Shown here: positions 55,965 to 64,000 of the stretch, in pieces
How the letters are laid out: every line of letters starts with the position of its first letter
Position numbering within the stretch: position 1 is the first letter of the stretch
DNA from: Vreelandella lutescens
Lineage (GTDB): Bacteria > Pseudomonadota > Gammaproteobacteria > Pseudomonadales > Halomonadaceae
Direction: 5' to 3'
NCBI RefSeq assembly: GCF_014640815.1
Contig: NZ_BMHM01000001.1
Coordinates: forward strand, 842,876-906,875
DNA: 64,000 bases
The notes under the pieces: model-generated
Databases searched by the model: none
Seen by the model: the letters and a program-made list of their open reading frames with translations, nothing else
Told to the model about the DNA's origin: nothing
Made by a program: the position numbers and the translations under genes

Positions 55965-56744
55965 ATGTGTGAATTACTGGGTATGAGTGCCAATGTACCC
56001 ACCGATATTTGCTTCAGCTTTTCTGGTTTTCTACACCGCGGTGGGGGCACGGGCCCTCACCGTGATGGGTGGGGGATCGCCTTTTATGAAGAGGGTGGCT
56101 ATCGCGATTTTCGAGACCCTCACCCTTCGGTGGATTCACCCATTGCCCGCTTGATCTGCGATTACCCGATTAAATCCAATGTGGTCATCAGCCATATTCG
56201 CCAAGCCAACGTGGGCGGTGTTCGGCTGGCTAATACCCACCCCTTTACCCGTGAAATGTGGGGTCGACCCTGGTGCTATGCCCATAATGGCCAACTGAGT
56301 GACTGGCAGGCATTGCCTTTGGGGGTCTACACACCGGTAGGTAATACAGATAGCGAACACGCTTTTTGCTGGATAATGGGCGAGCTGCGAAGGGCGTTTC
56401 CCACACCACCGGCTATCCCAGAAGTGCTATGGGAAAAACTGCACGCGCTGTGCGAGCAGTTAAGGGGCCTTGGCGTTTTTAATTTACTCCTCTCTGACGG
56501 CGTCTATCTTTATAGCTACTGCTCGACCAAATTAGCACACATAACTCGGCGTGCTCCTTTTGGTGAGGCGGAGTTATCTGATGCGGAAATGACGGTTAAT
56601 TTTATCGAGCACACGACGCCTAACGATATTGTTTCAGTGATTGCCACCGAGCCACTAACGCAAAACGAGGCGTGGCACAGGATGGTGCCAGGAGAGTTGT
56701 TGGTATGGCGTGAGGGAGAAATTGACGCTCGATACTGTCCATAG
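55965..56744 (+). CDS. Class II glutamine amidotransferase (YafJ family)
   Basis: 259 residues. Cys2 becomes the N-terminal nucleophile after Met removal (MCELLGMSANVPTD). The Ntn-hydrolase pattern continues with HRDGWGIAFY, SHIRQANVGGV, NTHPF, HNGQLSDW and NTDSEHAF. Such proteins release ammonia from glutamine for an acceptor that is not known for this family. No synthase partner gene is adjacent, and no separate acceptor domain is fused. Confidence 0.88.
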   Translation: MCELLGMSANVPTDICFSFSGFLHRGGGTGPHRDGWGIAFYEEGGYRDFRDPHPSVDSPIARLICDYPIKSNVVISHIRQANVGGVRLANTHPFTREMWGRPWCYAHNGQLSDWQALPLGVYTPVGNTDSEHAFCWIMGELRRAFPTPPAIPEVLWEKLHALCEQLRGLGVFNLLLSDGVYLYSYCSTKLAHITRRAPFGEAELSDAEMTVNFIEHTTPNDIVSVIATEPLTQNEAWHRMVPGELLVWREGEIDARYCP

Positions 56745-56775
56745 GGTCAACTGCCTTGTTGACTATAAGCTAAAG

Positions 56776-56793
56776 TTGAAACGCAAGTTTCAA
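56776..56793. promoter_or_regulatory. Inverted repeat matching the PsrA consensus, upstream of fadD
   Basis: TTGAAACGCAAGTTTCAA is a perfect 7-4-7 inverted repeat, and its core GAAAC-N4-GTTTC fits the published Pseudomonas PsrA operator G/CAAAC-N2-4-GTTTG/C. PsrA is a TetR-family sensor of long-chain acyl groups that controls beta-oxidation. The site is 116 bases upstream of the fadD ATG. Confidence 0.6.
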
Positions 56794-56908
56794 TCGATCG
56801 TTTTACACTCTCTTGAACGTCGTATATCGTTGTCGTTGAGTCTCTTTAAATAACCTCATCACAATAACAAGGTCGGTCTCACATCGACACGGATAGCGGA
56901 GATAGCCC

Positions 56909-58582
56909 ATGAGCGAACACGCCAATAACCCCATTTTAAGCGGACCTGCGCTTGAAGGATTGGATCAGTACCACTCTGTTACGGATGTTTTTCACTCGGC
57001 GGTCTCGCGCTTTACCCAAAAGCCAGCCTTCACCTGCATGGGCAAGACGCTTACTTTTTCCGACCTTGATCGTCTTTCAGCCCACTTTGCTGCGTGGCTC
57101 CAACACGAGACTGACTTGGTGCCGGGCGATAGAATCGCGATCCAACTGCCTAACGTACTGCAGTTTCCTGTGGCGGTGTTTGGTGCGATGCGTGCAGGCC
57201 TCGTGGTTGTAAACACTAACCCGCTGTATACCGAGCGGGAGATGGCTCATCAGTTTAAAGACTCCAACGCCAAAGCCATCCTGATTCTGGCCAATATGGC
57301 TGACAAACTTGAGAAAGTGCTCGATAAAACGGATATCAAGCATGTGTTGGTGACGCAGTTAGGTGACCTGCATGATGCGCCAAAGCGTTGGTTGATTAAT
57401 GCGGTGGTGAAGCATGTTAAAAAAATGGTACCGGCGTATTCGTTGCCGAGCGCTGTGGGCTTCCGTGATGCATTAAAGAAAGGCGCATCGCTTAAGCACA
57501 CCCCTGTTGAGCGCACTCTCGATGACTTGGCTGCGCTACAGTACACCGGTGGCACCACAGGTATGCCTAAAGGTGCGATGCTGACTCACCGTAACTTGGT
57601 GGCCAACATGCTCCAGGCGCGCTCAGCAATTGGTGAGCATCTCACTGACGGTGAAGAGCTGGTGATTGCACCGCTGCCTGTGTACCACATCTATACGTTT
57701 ACCGTTAATTGCCTATTTTTGATGGAAACTGGCAACCACTCATTGCTGATTACGAATCCCCGCGACCTGCCTAATTTCGTTAAAGAGCTTAAGGGGCTGC
57801 CGTTTACCGGCTTTATCGGCCTCAATACGCTTTTTAACGCGCTGTGTAATCGGGACGATTTCAAACAGCTCGACTTCTCTAAGTTAAAACTGACCATTTC
57901 AGGCGGCATGGCGTTGACCAAGGCAGCGGCTCAGCGCTGGGAAGAGACGACCGGTTGCCCGATTGCCGAAGGGTATGGCCTGACGGAAACGTCGCCGATT
58001 GTGAGCTTCAACCCCAACGATGCGATCCAATTGGGCACGATTGGTAAGCCAGTGGCGGGTACCTCGGTGAAGGTAGTGGATGCCGACGGTAACGACATGC
58101 CGTTTGGTGAGCCGGGCGAACTCTGCGTTCAGGGTCCCCAGGTGATGAAAGGGTACTGGCAGCGTGAAGAGGAGACCCGCAACGCCATCGATGAAAACGG
58201 CTGGTTCCATACTGGCGATATCGCCGTGCTGCAGGACGATGGCTACATCAAGATCGTTGACCGTAAAAAAGACATGATTCTGGTGTCGGGCTTTAACGTC
58301 TACCCCAACGAAGTCGAAGACGTCGTGGCTGCGCATCCCGATGTATTGGAAGCCGCCGCCGTCGGCGTTGCTGATGAGAACGCTGGGGAAGCCATCAAGC
58401 TGTTTGTGGTCTCAAAAAACAGCCAGCTCGATGCCGAAACACTGCGCGCATGGTGCAAGAAAGAGCTCACAGCCTATAAAGTGCCGAAATACATCGAGTT
58501 CCGCGACGAACTGCCAAAAACTAACGTCGGCAAGGTGCTACGCCGCCAGTTGCGCGACCAAGAAACGTCCAACGCTCCATAA
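56909..58582 (+). CDS. fadD: Long-chain fatty acid-CoA ligase
   Basis: 557 residues, AMP-forming acyl-CoA synthetase. The P-loop-like motif TGGTTGMPKGAML, the core YGLTETSP and the C-terminal GWFHTGD plus DRKKDMI motifs are intact, as is the final catalytic Lys in NVGKVLRR. It activates imported long-chain fatty acids for beta-oxidation at the inner membrane. GCGGAG lies upstream of the ATG. A PsrA-type inverted repeat lies in its upstream region. A hairpin at 58641-58667 ends the message. Confidence 0.95.
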   Translation: MSEHANNPILSGPALEGLDQYHSVTDVFHSAVSRFTQKPAFTCMGKTLTFSDLDRLSAHFAAWLQHETDLVPGDRIAIQLPNVLQFPVAVFGAMRAGLVVVNTNPLYTEREMAHQFKDSNAKAILILANMADKLEKVLDKTDIKHVLVTQLGDLHDAPKRWLINAVVKHVKKMVPAYSLPSAVGFRDALKKGASLKHTPVERTLDDLAALQYTGGTTGMPKGAMLTHRNLVANMLQARSAIGEHLTDGEELVIAPLPVYHIYTFTVNCLFLMETGNHSLLITNPRDLPNFVKELKGLPFTGFIGLNTLFNALCNRDDFKQLDFSKLKLTISGGMALTKAAAQRWEETTGCPIAEGYGLTETSPIVSFNPNDAIQLGTIGKPVAGTSVKVVDADGNDMPFGEPGELCVQGPQVMKGYWQREEETRNAIDENGWFHTGDIAVLQDDGYIKIVDRKKDMILVSGFNVYPNEVEDVVAAHPDVLEAAAVGVADENAGEAIKLFVVSKNSQLDAETLRAWCKKELTAYKVPKYIEFRDELPKTNVGKVLRRQLRDQETSNAP

Positions 58583-58640
58583 GGGTTGAACGCTCGGTCA
58601 AGCTGGCGTTAGGCGTCTCGTTCGCGAAAGCGTTACAATG

Positions 58641-58667
58641 GTCGGCCCACTCTAAGAGTGGGCCGAC
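58641..58667 (+). terminator. Perfect 12-bp hairpin between fadD and hrpA
   Basis: GTCGGCCCACTC and its complement GAGTGGGCCGAC enclose TAA. It ends 12 bases before the hrpA ATG, so it separates the two genes or folds in the hrpA leader. Only a weak T-rich stretch follows. Confidence 0.6.
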
Positions 58668-58679
58668 GTTCATTCTGAG

Positions 58680-61600
58680 ATGGAAACCGAGCCTAACGTG
58701 ACCACCGACACGCACTCCTCCCGCATTGATACCCCACAAGACCACGCTCACGCACTCACCGCGCTTAACGAATCGCTAAGCCACGTTATGCTGCGTGATC
58801 AAGAGCGGCTATCGCGTCGTGTGGCTGGCCTGCGGCGTCGGCAGCGCGAACAAAAGCCCATTGATCGTGGCTTGAGTGAGGTGCAGCGAGAAGTCGATAA
58901 AGCCAAGCAGGTGCTGGCTCAGCGCGAAGCGCTGCGCGTGATGCTGGATTACCCAGCGGAACTGCCGGTAGTGGAGCGTCGTGACGATATCCTCACCGCG
59001 ATTCGTGACCATCAAGTGGTGGTCGTGGCAGGGGAAACCGGCTCGGGTAAAACCACTCAGTTGCCCAAAATGTGTTTGGAGCTTGGCCGAGGCCGAAAAG
59101 GGTTGATTGGTCATACGCAGCCACGGCGGCTGGCTGCGCGCAGCGTTGCAGGGAGGCTGGCAGAAGAGTTGAGCGTGCCGCTTGGCGAACAGGTGGGCTA
59201 TCAGGTGCGCTTTAACGACCAAAGCTCGCCCAGCACGCTCGTCAAACTGATGACCGACGGCATCCTGCTGGCTGAAACACAGCACGACCCGCTGCTACTG
59301 CGTTACGACACGCTGATTATCGATGAAGCACACGAGCGAAGCTTAAACATCGACTTCTTGCTGGGGTATCTTAAACGGCTGCTGCCCAAGCGCCCTGATT
59401 TAAAAGTCATCATCACGTCGGCGACCATCGACGTGGAGCGCTTTGCGGCCCATTTCGGCACGCTGAAAACGCCAGCGCCAGTCGTCGAGGTGTCGGGTCG
59501 CACGTTCCCGGTGGATGTCCACTACCGCCCGCTGGTGCGCAGTGAAGAGGATGAAGATGACCGCACGCTGCAGGAGGGCATTTTGCATGCCGTGCGTGAG
59601 ATCGAAACGATTGAGCGGGAAAAAGGCTGGCTGCACGGCCCCCGCGATGTGCTGGTATTTCTACCCGGCGAGCGGGAGATTCGTGAAACCGCCGATACCC
59701 TGCGCCGCGCGGATTTAAAAGGCACCGAGATTCTGCCGCTGTATGCGCGCCTCTCCAATGAAGAGCAAAACCGTGTGTTTGCTCCTCACCGTGGGCGGCG
59801 CATCGTGCTGGCGACTAACGTGGCTGAAACCTCCCTCACCGTGCCGGGGATTCGCTACGTGATTGACCCTGGCCTGGTACGTATCAGCCGCTACAGCTAC
59901 CGGGCAAAAATCCAGCGGCTGCCCATTGAGCCGGTCAGCCAGGCGAGCGCCAACCAGCGTAAGGGCCGCTGTGGCCGGATTGCAGAAGGCGTGTGTATTC
60001 GTCTCTACGACGAAGAGGATTTTCTATCACGTCCTGCATTTACCGATCCGGAAATTCAGCGCACCAACCTAGCATCGGTCATTCTGTCGATGCTGGCGCT
60101 CAAGCTTGGCAATATTGAAGACTTTCCCTTTGTTGATCCGCCCGATGACCGCTTTATCAAAGATGGTTTCCGGCTGCTGTTTGAGCTGGGTGCGGTGAAT
60201 GATAAACAGCAGCTGAGTGCGCTGGGTCGTAAGCTGGCGAAGCTGCCCATCGACCCGCGCTTGGCACGCATGGTGTTAGCGGGTGCAGAGCGAGGCAGCC
60301 TGCGAGATGTGCTGATCGTGGTGTCTGCGCTTGCTATTCAAGACCCCCGCGACCGGCCCGCCGACAAGCGGCAAGCCGCTGACCAAGCCCACCAGCGCTG
60401 GCACGATCCGGATTCCGATTTCGTTGCGCTGCTGAATTTATGGCATGGCATCGAGAATGCGCGTGAGGCGCTGTCAGGTAACCAACTGCGACGTTGGTGC
60501 CGTGACCACTACATTAACTATCTGCGCATGCGCGAGTGGCACGATACCTTCCGCCAGTTGCGCCAACTGCTGAGAGATATGGAGATTGAGGTGCCCGCGC
60601 CGCTGCCTCGCGATGAGAACGAGAGCGAAGAGCAGGCCAAGCAGGCGCGGCGAAAAACATCCGGCAAGCTGCATCAGGCGCTGCTGTCTGGCCTTTTATC
60701 CAATTTGGGCACGCTGCTTGAAAACCGAGAGTACCTTGGCGCGCGCAACCGCAAGTTTATGATTCATCCAGGTTCTGGGTTGGCGAAAAAAACACCCAAA
60801 TGGGTCATGGCCTTTGAACTGATCGAAACCACGAAGCTATTTGCACGCACCGTGGCCAAGATTGACCCGCAGTGGATCGAGCCCCAGGCACAGCACTTAG
60901 TAAAAAGCAGCTACAGTGAGTCCCATTGGGAAATGAAGCGTGCTCAGGTGGTCGCATTTGAGCAGGTTACCCTGTTTGGCCTGCCGATTGTGGCGCGCCG
61001 TCGCGTGCATTACGGGCCGATTGCACCTCAGGAGTCGCGGGAGCTGTTTATTCGTCGGGCGTTGGTGGAGGGTGAGTTCCAAACCAAAGGGGAGTTCTTT
61101 GCCCATAACCGTGCGCTAATCGAAGAAGTAGAGGCGTTAGAAGATCGCGCTCGTCGGCGAGATATTCTGGTGGACGAAGAGACGCTGTTCGCCTTCTATG
61201 ACGAGCGAATCCCCGCCGATATCGTTAACGGTAAGGGCTTTGAGCACTGGCGCAAGCAGGCCGAGCGACAAGATGCCAGGCTTCTCAAGTTTGATATTGA
61301 AACGCTAAAAGCCAGGGATGCCCACGACGTTACCCAGGCGCAGTACCCCGATCACTTAACCCTTTCTGGGGTGGCTTACCCGGTGAGCTACCACTTCGAC
61401 CCGGATGCCGACGACGACGGCGTGACGCTTACGGTGCCCGCCGCCATGCTGCCGCAGCTGCCGGTACATGCCTTGGAGTGGCTGGTGCCGGGGTTGCTGC
61501 GTGAAAAGTGCATTGCGCTGCTGAAATCACTGCCTAAAAGCATTCGCCGCCAAGTCGTGCCGATTCCTGATTGGGTCGATGCGGCGCTGGAAACACTTGT

Positions 61601-62699
61601 GCCTGATGAGCGACCGCTCACTGAAGCGCTAGGAGAGTTCATTCGCCGCCGCACGGCCACCCGAGTTCACCCGGACGATTGGCGTCTTGATCTGCTGCCG
61701 CCGCATCTCATCATGAACGTACGGGTCGTTGACCATGCGGGCAAAACATTGGGCCAAGGGCGCGACGTGCGTGCGCTGGAGCGACGTTTTGAAGAAGCTG
61801 CCAGCGCAGGTGCTCAGGCCTTGGCCGACCAGGCAAGCCAAGCACCTGCATTGGATGAGTTACCGGAGTCGCCGCTGCCCGAGTCGCGAGTCACGACGCA
61901 AGCGGGCATTCGAGTAGAAGCCTACCCAGCACTGATGGCCGAGGCCCATAGCTTTAAGGTGGCGCTTTTTGATCATCCGGCGAAGGCGGCGGCGGTTCAC
62001 CAGGAAGGTGTGGCCCGTTTGGCGATTGCTAAGCGTCCTGAACAGGTGAAGGTTATAAAGCGCTTACCCGGAGTAGAAAAGTGCGCGTTACTCTTTGCTA
62101 AAGTGGGGAGTAAACAGGCTCTCGTGGAGGATTTACTGCTCGCAGTCTTCACGCAGGTGGTGGCCCATCATCCGCTGCCGCGCTCTGCCCATGAGCTTGC
62201 CGAGCGGCTCAAGGCGACCGAAAGTGAGCTGGTTCCTTATGCGACCGCGCTGCTGACCCGAATCGAAGAAGCACTGAAAGGGCATTTGGCGGTGACCAAA
62301 GTGCTTAAAGGGAAGCTCAATTTTGCTCTAGCGCTCGTCTACAGCGATGTTAGCGCACAGATGCAGCGCTTGGTCTATCCTGGCTTCATTCGCGATTCTG
62401 GCGAGTGGCTTAGCGAGTATCCGCGCTATACCGAGGCGGCCCTGATTCGCCTCGAAAAAGCGGCCCGTGAACGCGGTCGCGACCAAATGATGATGCACGA
62501 TGTCCAAGCTATGGAAGCCCGCTTCGATGCACGACGAAAAAGCGAGCGCCGAGGTGCCGCTGAAGATCCGGAGCTGGTGGCGTTTGGCTGGTGGATACAG
62601 GAGCTGCGAGTGTCGCTATTTGCTCAGCAGTTAGGCACTCAGATGCCGGTATCCCTTAAGCGTTTGGAAAAGCGTTGGGAAGAAATTACCAGCGTTTAA
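58680..62699 (+). CDS. hrpA: ATP-dependent RNA helicase HrpA
   Basis: 1339 residues, full length for HrpA. DEAH-box helicase core with Walker A GETGSGKTTQLPK, DEAH in IIDEAHERSLN, SAT motif TSATIDVERF and the Q-x-x-G-R-x-G-R motif QRKGRCGRIAEG, then the helicase-associated domain and the long C-terminal DUF3418 region unique to HrpA. It is implicated in mRNA processing and rescue of stalled ribosomes. The start is taken at ATG 58680; a GTG at 58698 is possible. Confidence 0.96.
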   Translation: METEPNVTTDTHSSRIDTPQDHAHALTALNESLSHVMLRDQERLSRRVAGLRRRQREQKPIDRGLSEVQREVDKAKQVLAQREALRVMLDYPAELPVVERRDDILTAIRDHQVVVVAGETGSGKTTQLPKMCLELGRGRKGLIGHTQPRRLAARSVAGRLAEELSVPLGEQVGYQVRFNDQSSPSTLVKLMTDGILLAETQHDPLLLRYDTLIIDEAHERSLNIDFLLGYLKRLLPKRPDLKVIITSATIDVERFAAHFGTLKTPAPVVEVSGRTFPVDVHYRPLVRSEEDEDDRTLQEGILHAVREIETIEREKGWLHGPRDVLVFLPGEREIRETADTLRRADLKGTEILPLYARLSNEEQNRVFAPHRGRRIVLATNVAETSLTVPGIRYVIDPGLVRISRYSYRAKIQRLPIEPVSQASANQRKGRCGRIAEGVCIRLYDEEDFLSRPAFTDPEIQRTNLASVILSMLALKLGNIEDFPFVDPPDDRFIKDGFRLLFELGAVNDKQQLSALGRKLAKLPIDPRLARMVLAGAERGSLRDVLIVVSALAIQDPRDRPADKRQAADQAHQRWHDPDSDFVALLNLWHGIENAREALSGNQLRRWCRDHYINYLRMREWHDTFRQLRQLLRDMEIEVPAPLPRDENESEEQAKQARRKTSGKLHQALLSGLLSNLGTLLENREYLGARNRKFMIHPGSGLAKKTPKWVMAFELIETTKLFARTVAKIDPQWIEPQAQHLVKSSYSESHWEMKRAQVVAFEQVTLFGLPIVARRRVHYGPIAPQESRELFIRRALVEGEFQTKGEFFAHNRALIEEVEALEDRARRRDILVDEETLFAFYDERIPADIVNGKGFEHWRKQAERQDARLLKFDIETLKARDAHDVTQAQYPDHLTLSGVAYPVSYHFDPDADDDGVTLTVPAAMLPQLPVHALEWLVPGLLREKCIALLKSLPKSIRRQVVPIPDWVDAALETLVPDERPLTEALGEFIRRRTATRVHPDDWRLDLLPPHLIMNVRVVDHAGKTLGQGRDVRALERRFEEAASAGAQALADQASQAPALDELPESPLPESRVTTQAGIRVEAYPALMAEAHSFKVALFDHPAKAAAVHQEGVARLAIAKRPEQVKVIKRLPGVEKCALLFAKVGSKQALVEDLLLAVFTQVVAHHPLPRSAHELAERLKATESELVPYATALLTRIEEALKGHLAVTKVLKGKLNFALALVYSDVSAQMQRLVYPGFIRDSGEWLSEYPRYTEAALIRLEKAARERGRDQMMMHDVQAMEARFDARRKSERRGAAEDPELVAFGWWIQELRVSLFAQQLGTQMPVSLKRLEKRWEEITSV

Positions 62700-62805
62700 T
62701 AGCGCAAACCAAACGCACAGAGAGGGCAGGGTGAAAATCCTTGCAAGATGTTATTTTACGGACGGTTTCAGCTATGTGCCTTGAGGCCGCAATAAGGAGA
62801 CAGGC

Positions 62806-63930
62806 ATGACCAATGTAGTGATCACCGGTACAGGACTCTACACACCGGAAAACGCCATTGATAACGCGGCGTTGGTCGCTGCTTTTAATGCGTGGGTCGA
62901 CATTCATAATACGCAGCATGCGGAGGCCATCGCGCGCGGAGAACACGAAGCGCTCGCATACTCCAGCAGTGAATTTATTGAAAAAGCCTCGGGGATTAAA
63001 AGTCGTTATGTGCTAGATGCAGCCGGTATCCTTGACCCTGAGCGTATGCGGCCTAAACTGCCCCAACGTGATAATGACGAACCGTCTATTCAGTGTGAGA
63101 TGGCCACTCAGGCAGCGCGGCAAGCATTGGAAACTGCACAGGTGAATGCCGCTGATATTGAGCTGGTGATTGTGGCCTGCTCCAACTTAGAGCGTGCCTA
63201 CCCGGCGGTTGCGGTAGAAGTGCAACAGGCGCTGGGTACTTCCGGCTACGGTTTTGACATGAACGTCGCCTGCAGCTCCGCCACGTTTGCCTTGGAAACC
63301 GCGGCGAATGCGATTGCCTCGGGCAGCGTTAAACGTGCTCTGATTGTGAATCCGGAGATCTGTTCGGCGCATTTGAACTTCAGAGACCGTGACAGCCACT
63401 TTATTTTCGGCGATGCTTGTACGGCTATGGTACTGGAAAATAGCGATGTTGCCGTGGCCAATGAGCGTTATGAAATTCTTGGAACGCGACTCGTGACCAA
63501 ATTTTCGAATGCGATTCGCAATAACGCAGGCTTTTTAAACCGCGTGACCGATAGCGACCCGCAGGCGTTAGACAAGCTATTCGTGCAAGAAGGACGCCGT
63601 GTATTTAAAGAAGTGTGCCCGATGGTGGCCAAACTCATCACCGATCACCTCGCTTCGTTAGAGCTATCAGGGGCGGATTTAACGCGTATGTGGCTACACC
63701 AAGCCAATCGCCACATGAACGATCTGATTGCGCGTAAAGTACTGGGTGAAGAGCCCAGTGAAGCACAGGCACCGATTATTTTGGATCGCTATGCCAATAC
63801 CAGTTCTGCGGGTTCGATCATTGCCTTTCATCTTCATCGTGAAGCGTTATCGGCCGGGGATATTGGCGTTATCTGTTCGTTTGGTGCGGGGTATAGTGCT
63901 GGTAGCGTGGTCCTACGTCGCCAGTCATAG
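62806..63930 (+). CDS. Beta-ketoacyl-ACP synthase III family enzyme
   Basis: 374 residues, longer than E. coli FabH (317). The KAS III triad is present: Cys in MNVACSSATFALE, His in MWLHQANRHMND and Asn in RYANTSSAGS. A long insert near residues 30-75 sets it apart from FabH. Pseudomonas PA3286, of similar size, takes acyl-CoA from beta-oxidation into fatty acid synthesis, which would fit the nearby fadD. AAGGAGA precedes the ATG. Confidence 0.88.
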   Translation: MTNVVITGTGLYTPENAIDNAALVAAFNAWVDIHNTQHAEAIARGEHEALAYSSSEFIEKASGIKSRYVLDAAGILDPERMRPKLPQRDNDEPSIQCEMATQAARQALETAQVNAADIELVIVACSNLERAYPAVAVEVQQALGTSGYGFDMNVACSSATFALETAANAIASGSVKRALIVNPEICSAHLNFRDRDSHFIFGDACTAMVLENSDVAVANERYEILGTRLVTKFSNAIRNNAGFLNRVTDSDPQALDKLFVQEGRRVFKEVCPMVAKLITDHLASLELSGADLTRMWLHQANRHMNDLIARKVLGEEPSEAQAPIILDRYANTSSAGSIIAFHLHREALSAGDIGVICSFGAGYSAGSVVLRRQS

Positions 63931-63992
63931 GTGGATCTTGCCGATCACCGGTTGTGTTAGGAATAGCGTTTTATGTTGAAAGAGGAAATCGC

Positions 63993-64000
63993 ATGCTGAG
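63993..64000 (+). CDS. Possible start of the next gene, cut by the window edge
   Basis: ATG at 63993 follows AGAGGA at 63981-63986 with suitable spacing. Only two full codons lie inside the window, so nothing can be said about the product. A competing ATG at 63973 runs into a stop after eight codons. Confidence 0.35.

Overview
The window is a 64 kb stretch of a gammaproteobacterial chromosome at moderately high GC. Gene content and order (acnD/prpF methylcitrate cycle, uvrY-uvrC-pgsA followed by tRNA-Gly/Cys/Leu, dnaX-ybaB-recR, rnd-ycgL-ycgN, PsrA-like operator at fadD) best fit a marine or halophilic member of the Halomonadaceae or a relative. The genus is inferred from gene style, not proven. 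Genes are densely packed on both strands. I see no phage, insertion sequence, CRISPR array or integron.

Layout. 1-3.1 kb: 3' end of trpC, then a sensor kinase/response regulator pair. 3.2-9.2 kb: a small secreted protein, a giant YdiJ-type FAD/Fe-S dehydrogenase, a DUF4202 protein and a dicarboxylate/amino acid symporter. 9.3-16.6 kb: serS, a SIMPL protein, an AI-2E-type permease, trxA, cysB, cysH and pabB. 16.7-23.6 kb: a propionate operon (GntR regulator, prpB, prpC, acnD, prpF) with a candidate operator at its promoter and a terminator-like hairpin before prpF. 23.6-29.3 kb: a ComEA-like protein, pyrF, lapB-lapA-ihfB, sdhE-ygfX and nadB. 29.4-33.3 kb: uvrY-uvrC-pgsA with tRNA-Gly, tRNA-Cys and tRNA-Leu behind a consensus promoter, plus a separate tRNA-Ala. 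33.4-40.5 kb: argF, grxD, dnaX (with an E. coli-like A AAA AAG frameshift site), ybaB, recR, rnd, ycgL, acpH and ycgN.

40.6-53.4 kb is the most unusual part: a light-sensing and cyclic-di-GMP cluster. A membrane-bound PAS-LOV-GGDEF-EAL protein is divergent from a membrane chemoreceptor. Next come a CheB-CheR-PAS-GGDEF-EAL fusion, a bacteriophytochrome photosensory core with no output domain, and heme oxygenase, the last three joined by overlapping reading frames. The LOV domain keeps the photoactive Cys, both flavin-binding Asn and other contacts, but has Ile where the signalling Gln should be. The natural reading is that blue and red light signals feed into cyclic-di-GMP and possibly receptor methylation. 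The coupling of the phytochrome to the fusion protein is inferred from gene order and overlap.

53.3-64 kb: oligopeptidase B, a small membrane protein, a class II glutamine amidotransferase, fadD with an upstream inverted repeat matching the PsrA consensus, hrpA and a KAS III enzyme. The window ends at the probable start codon of the next gene.
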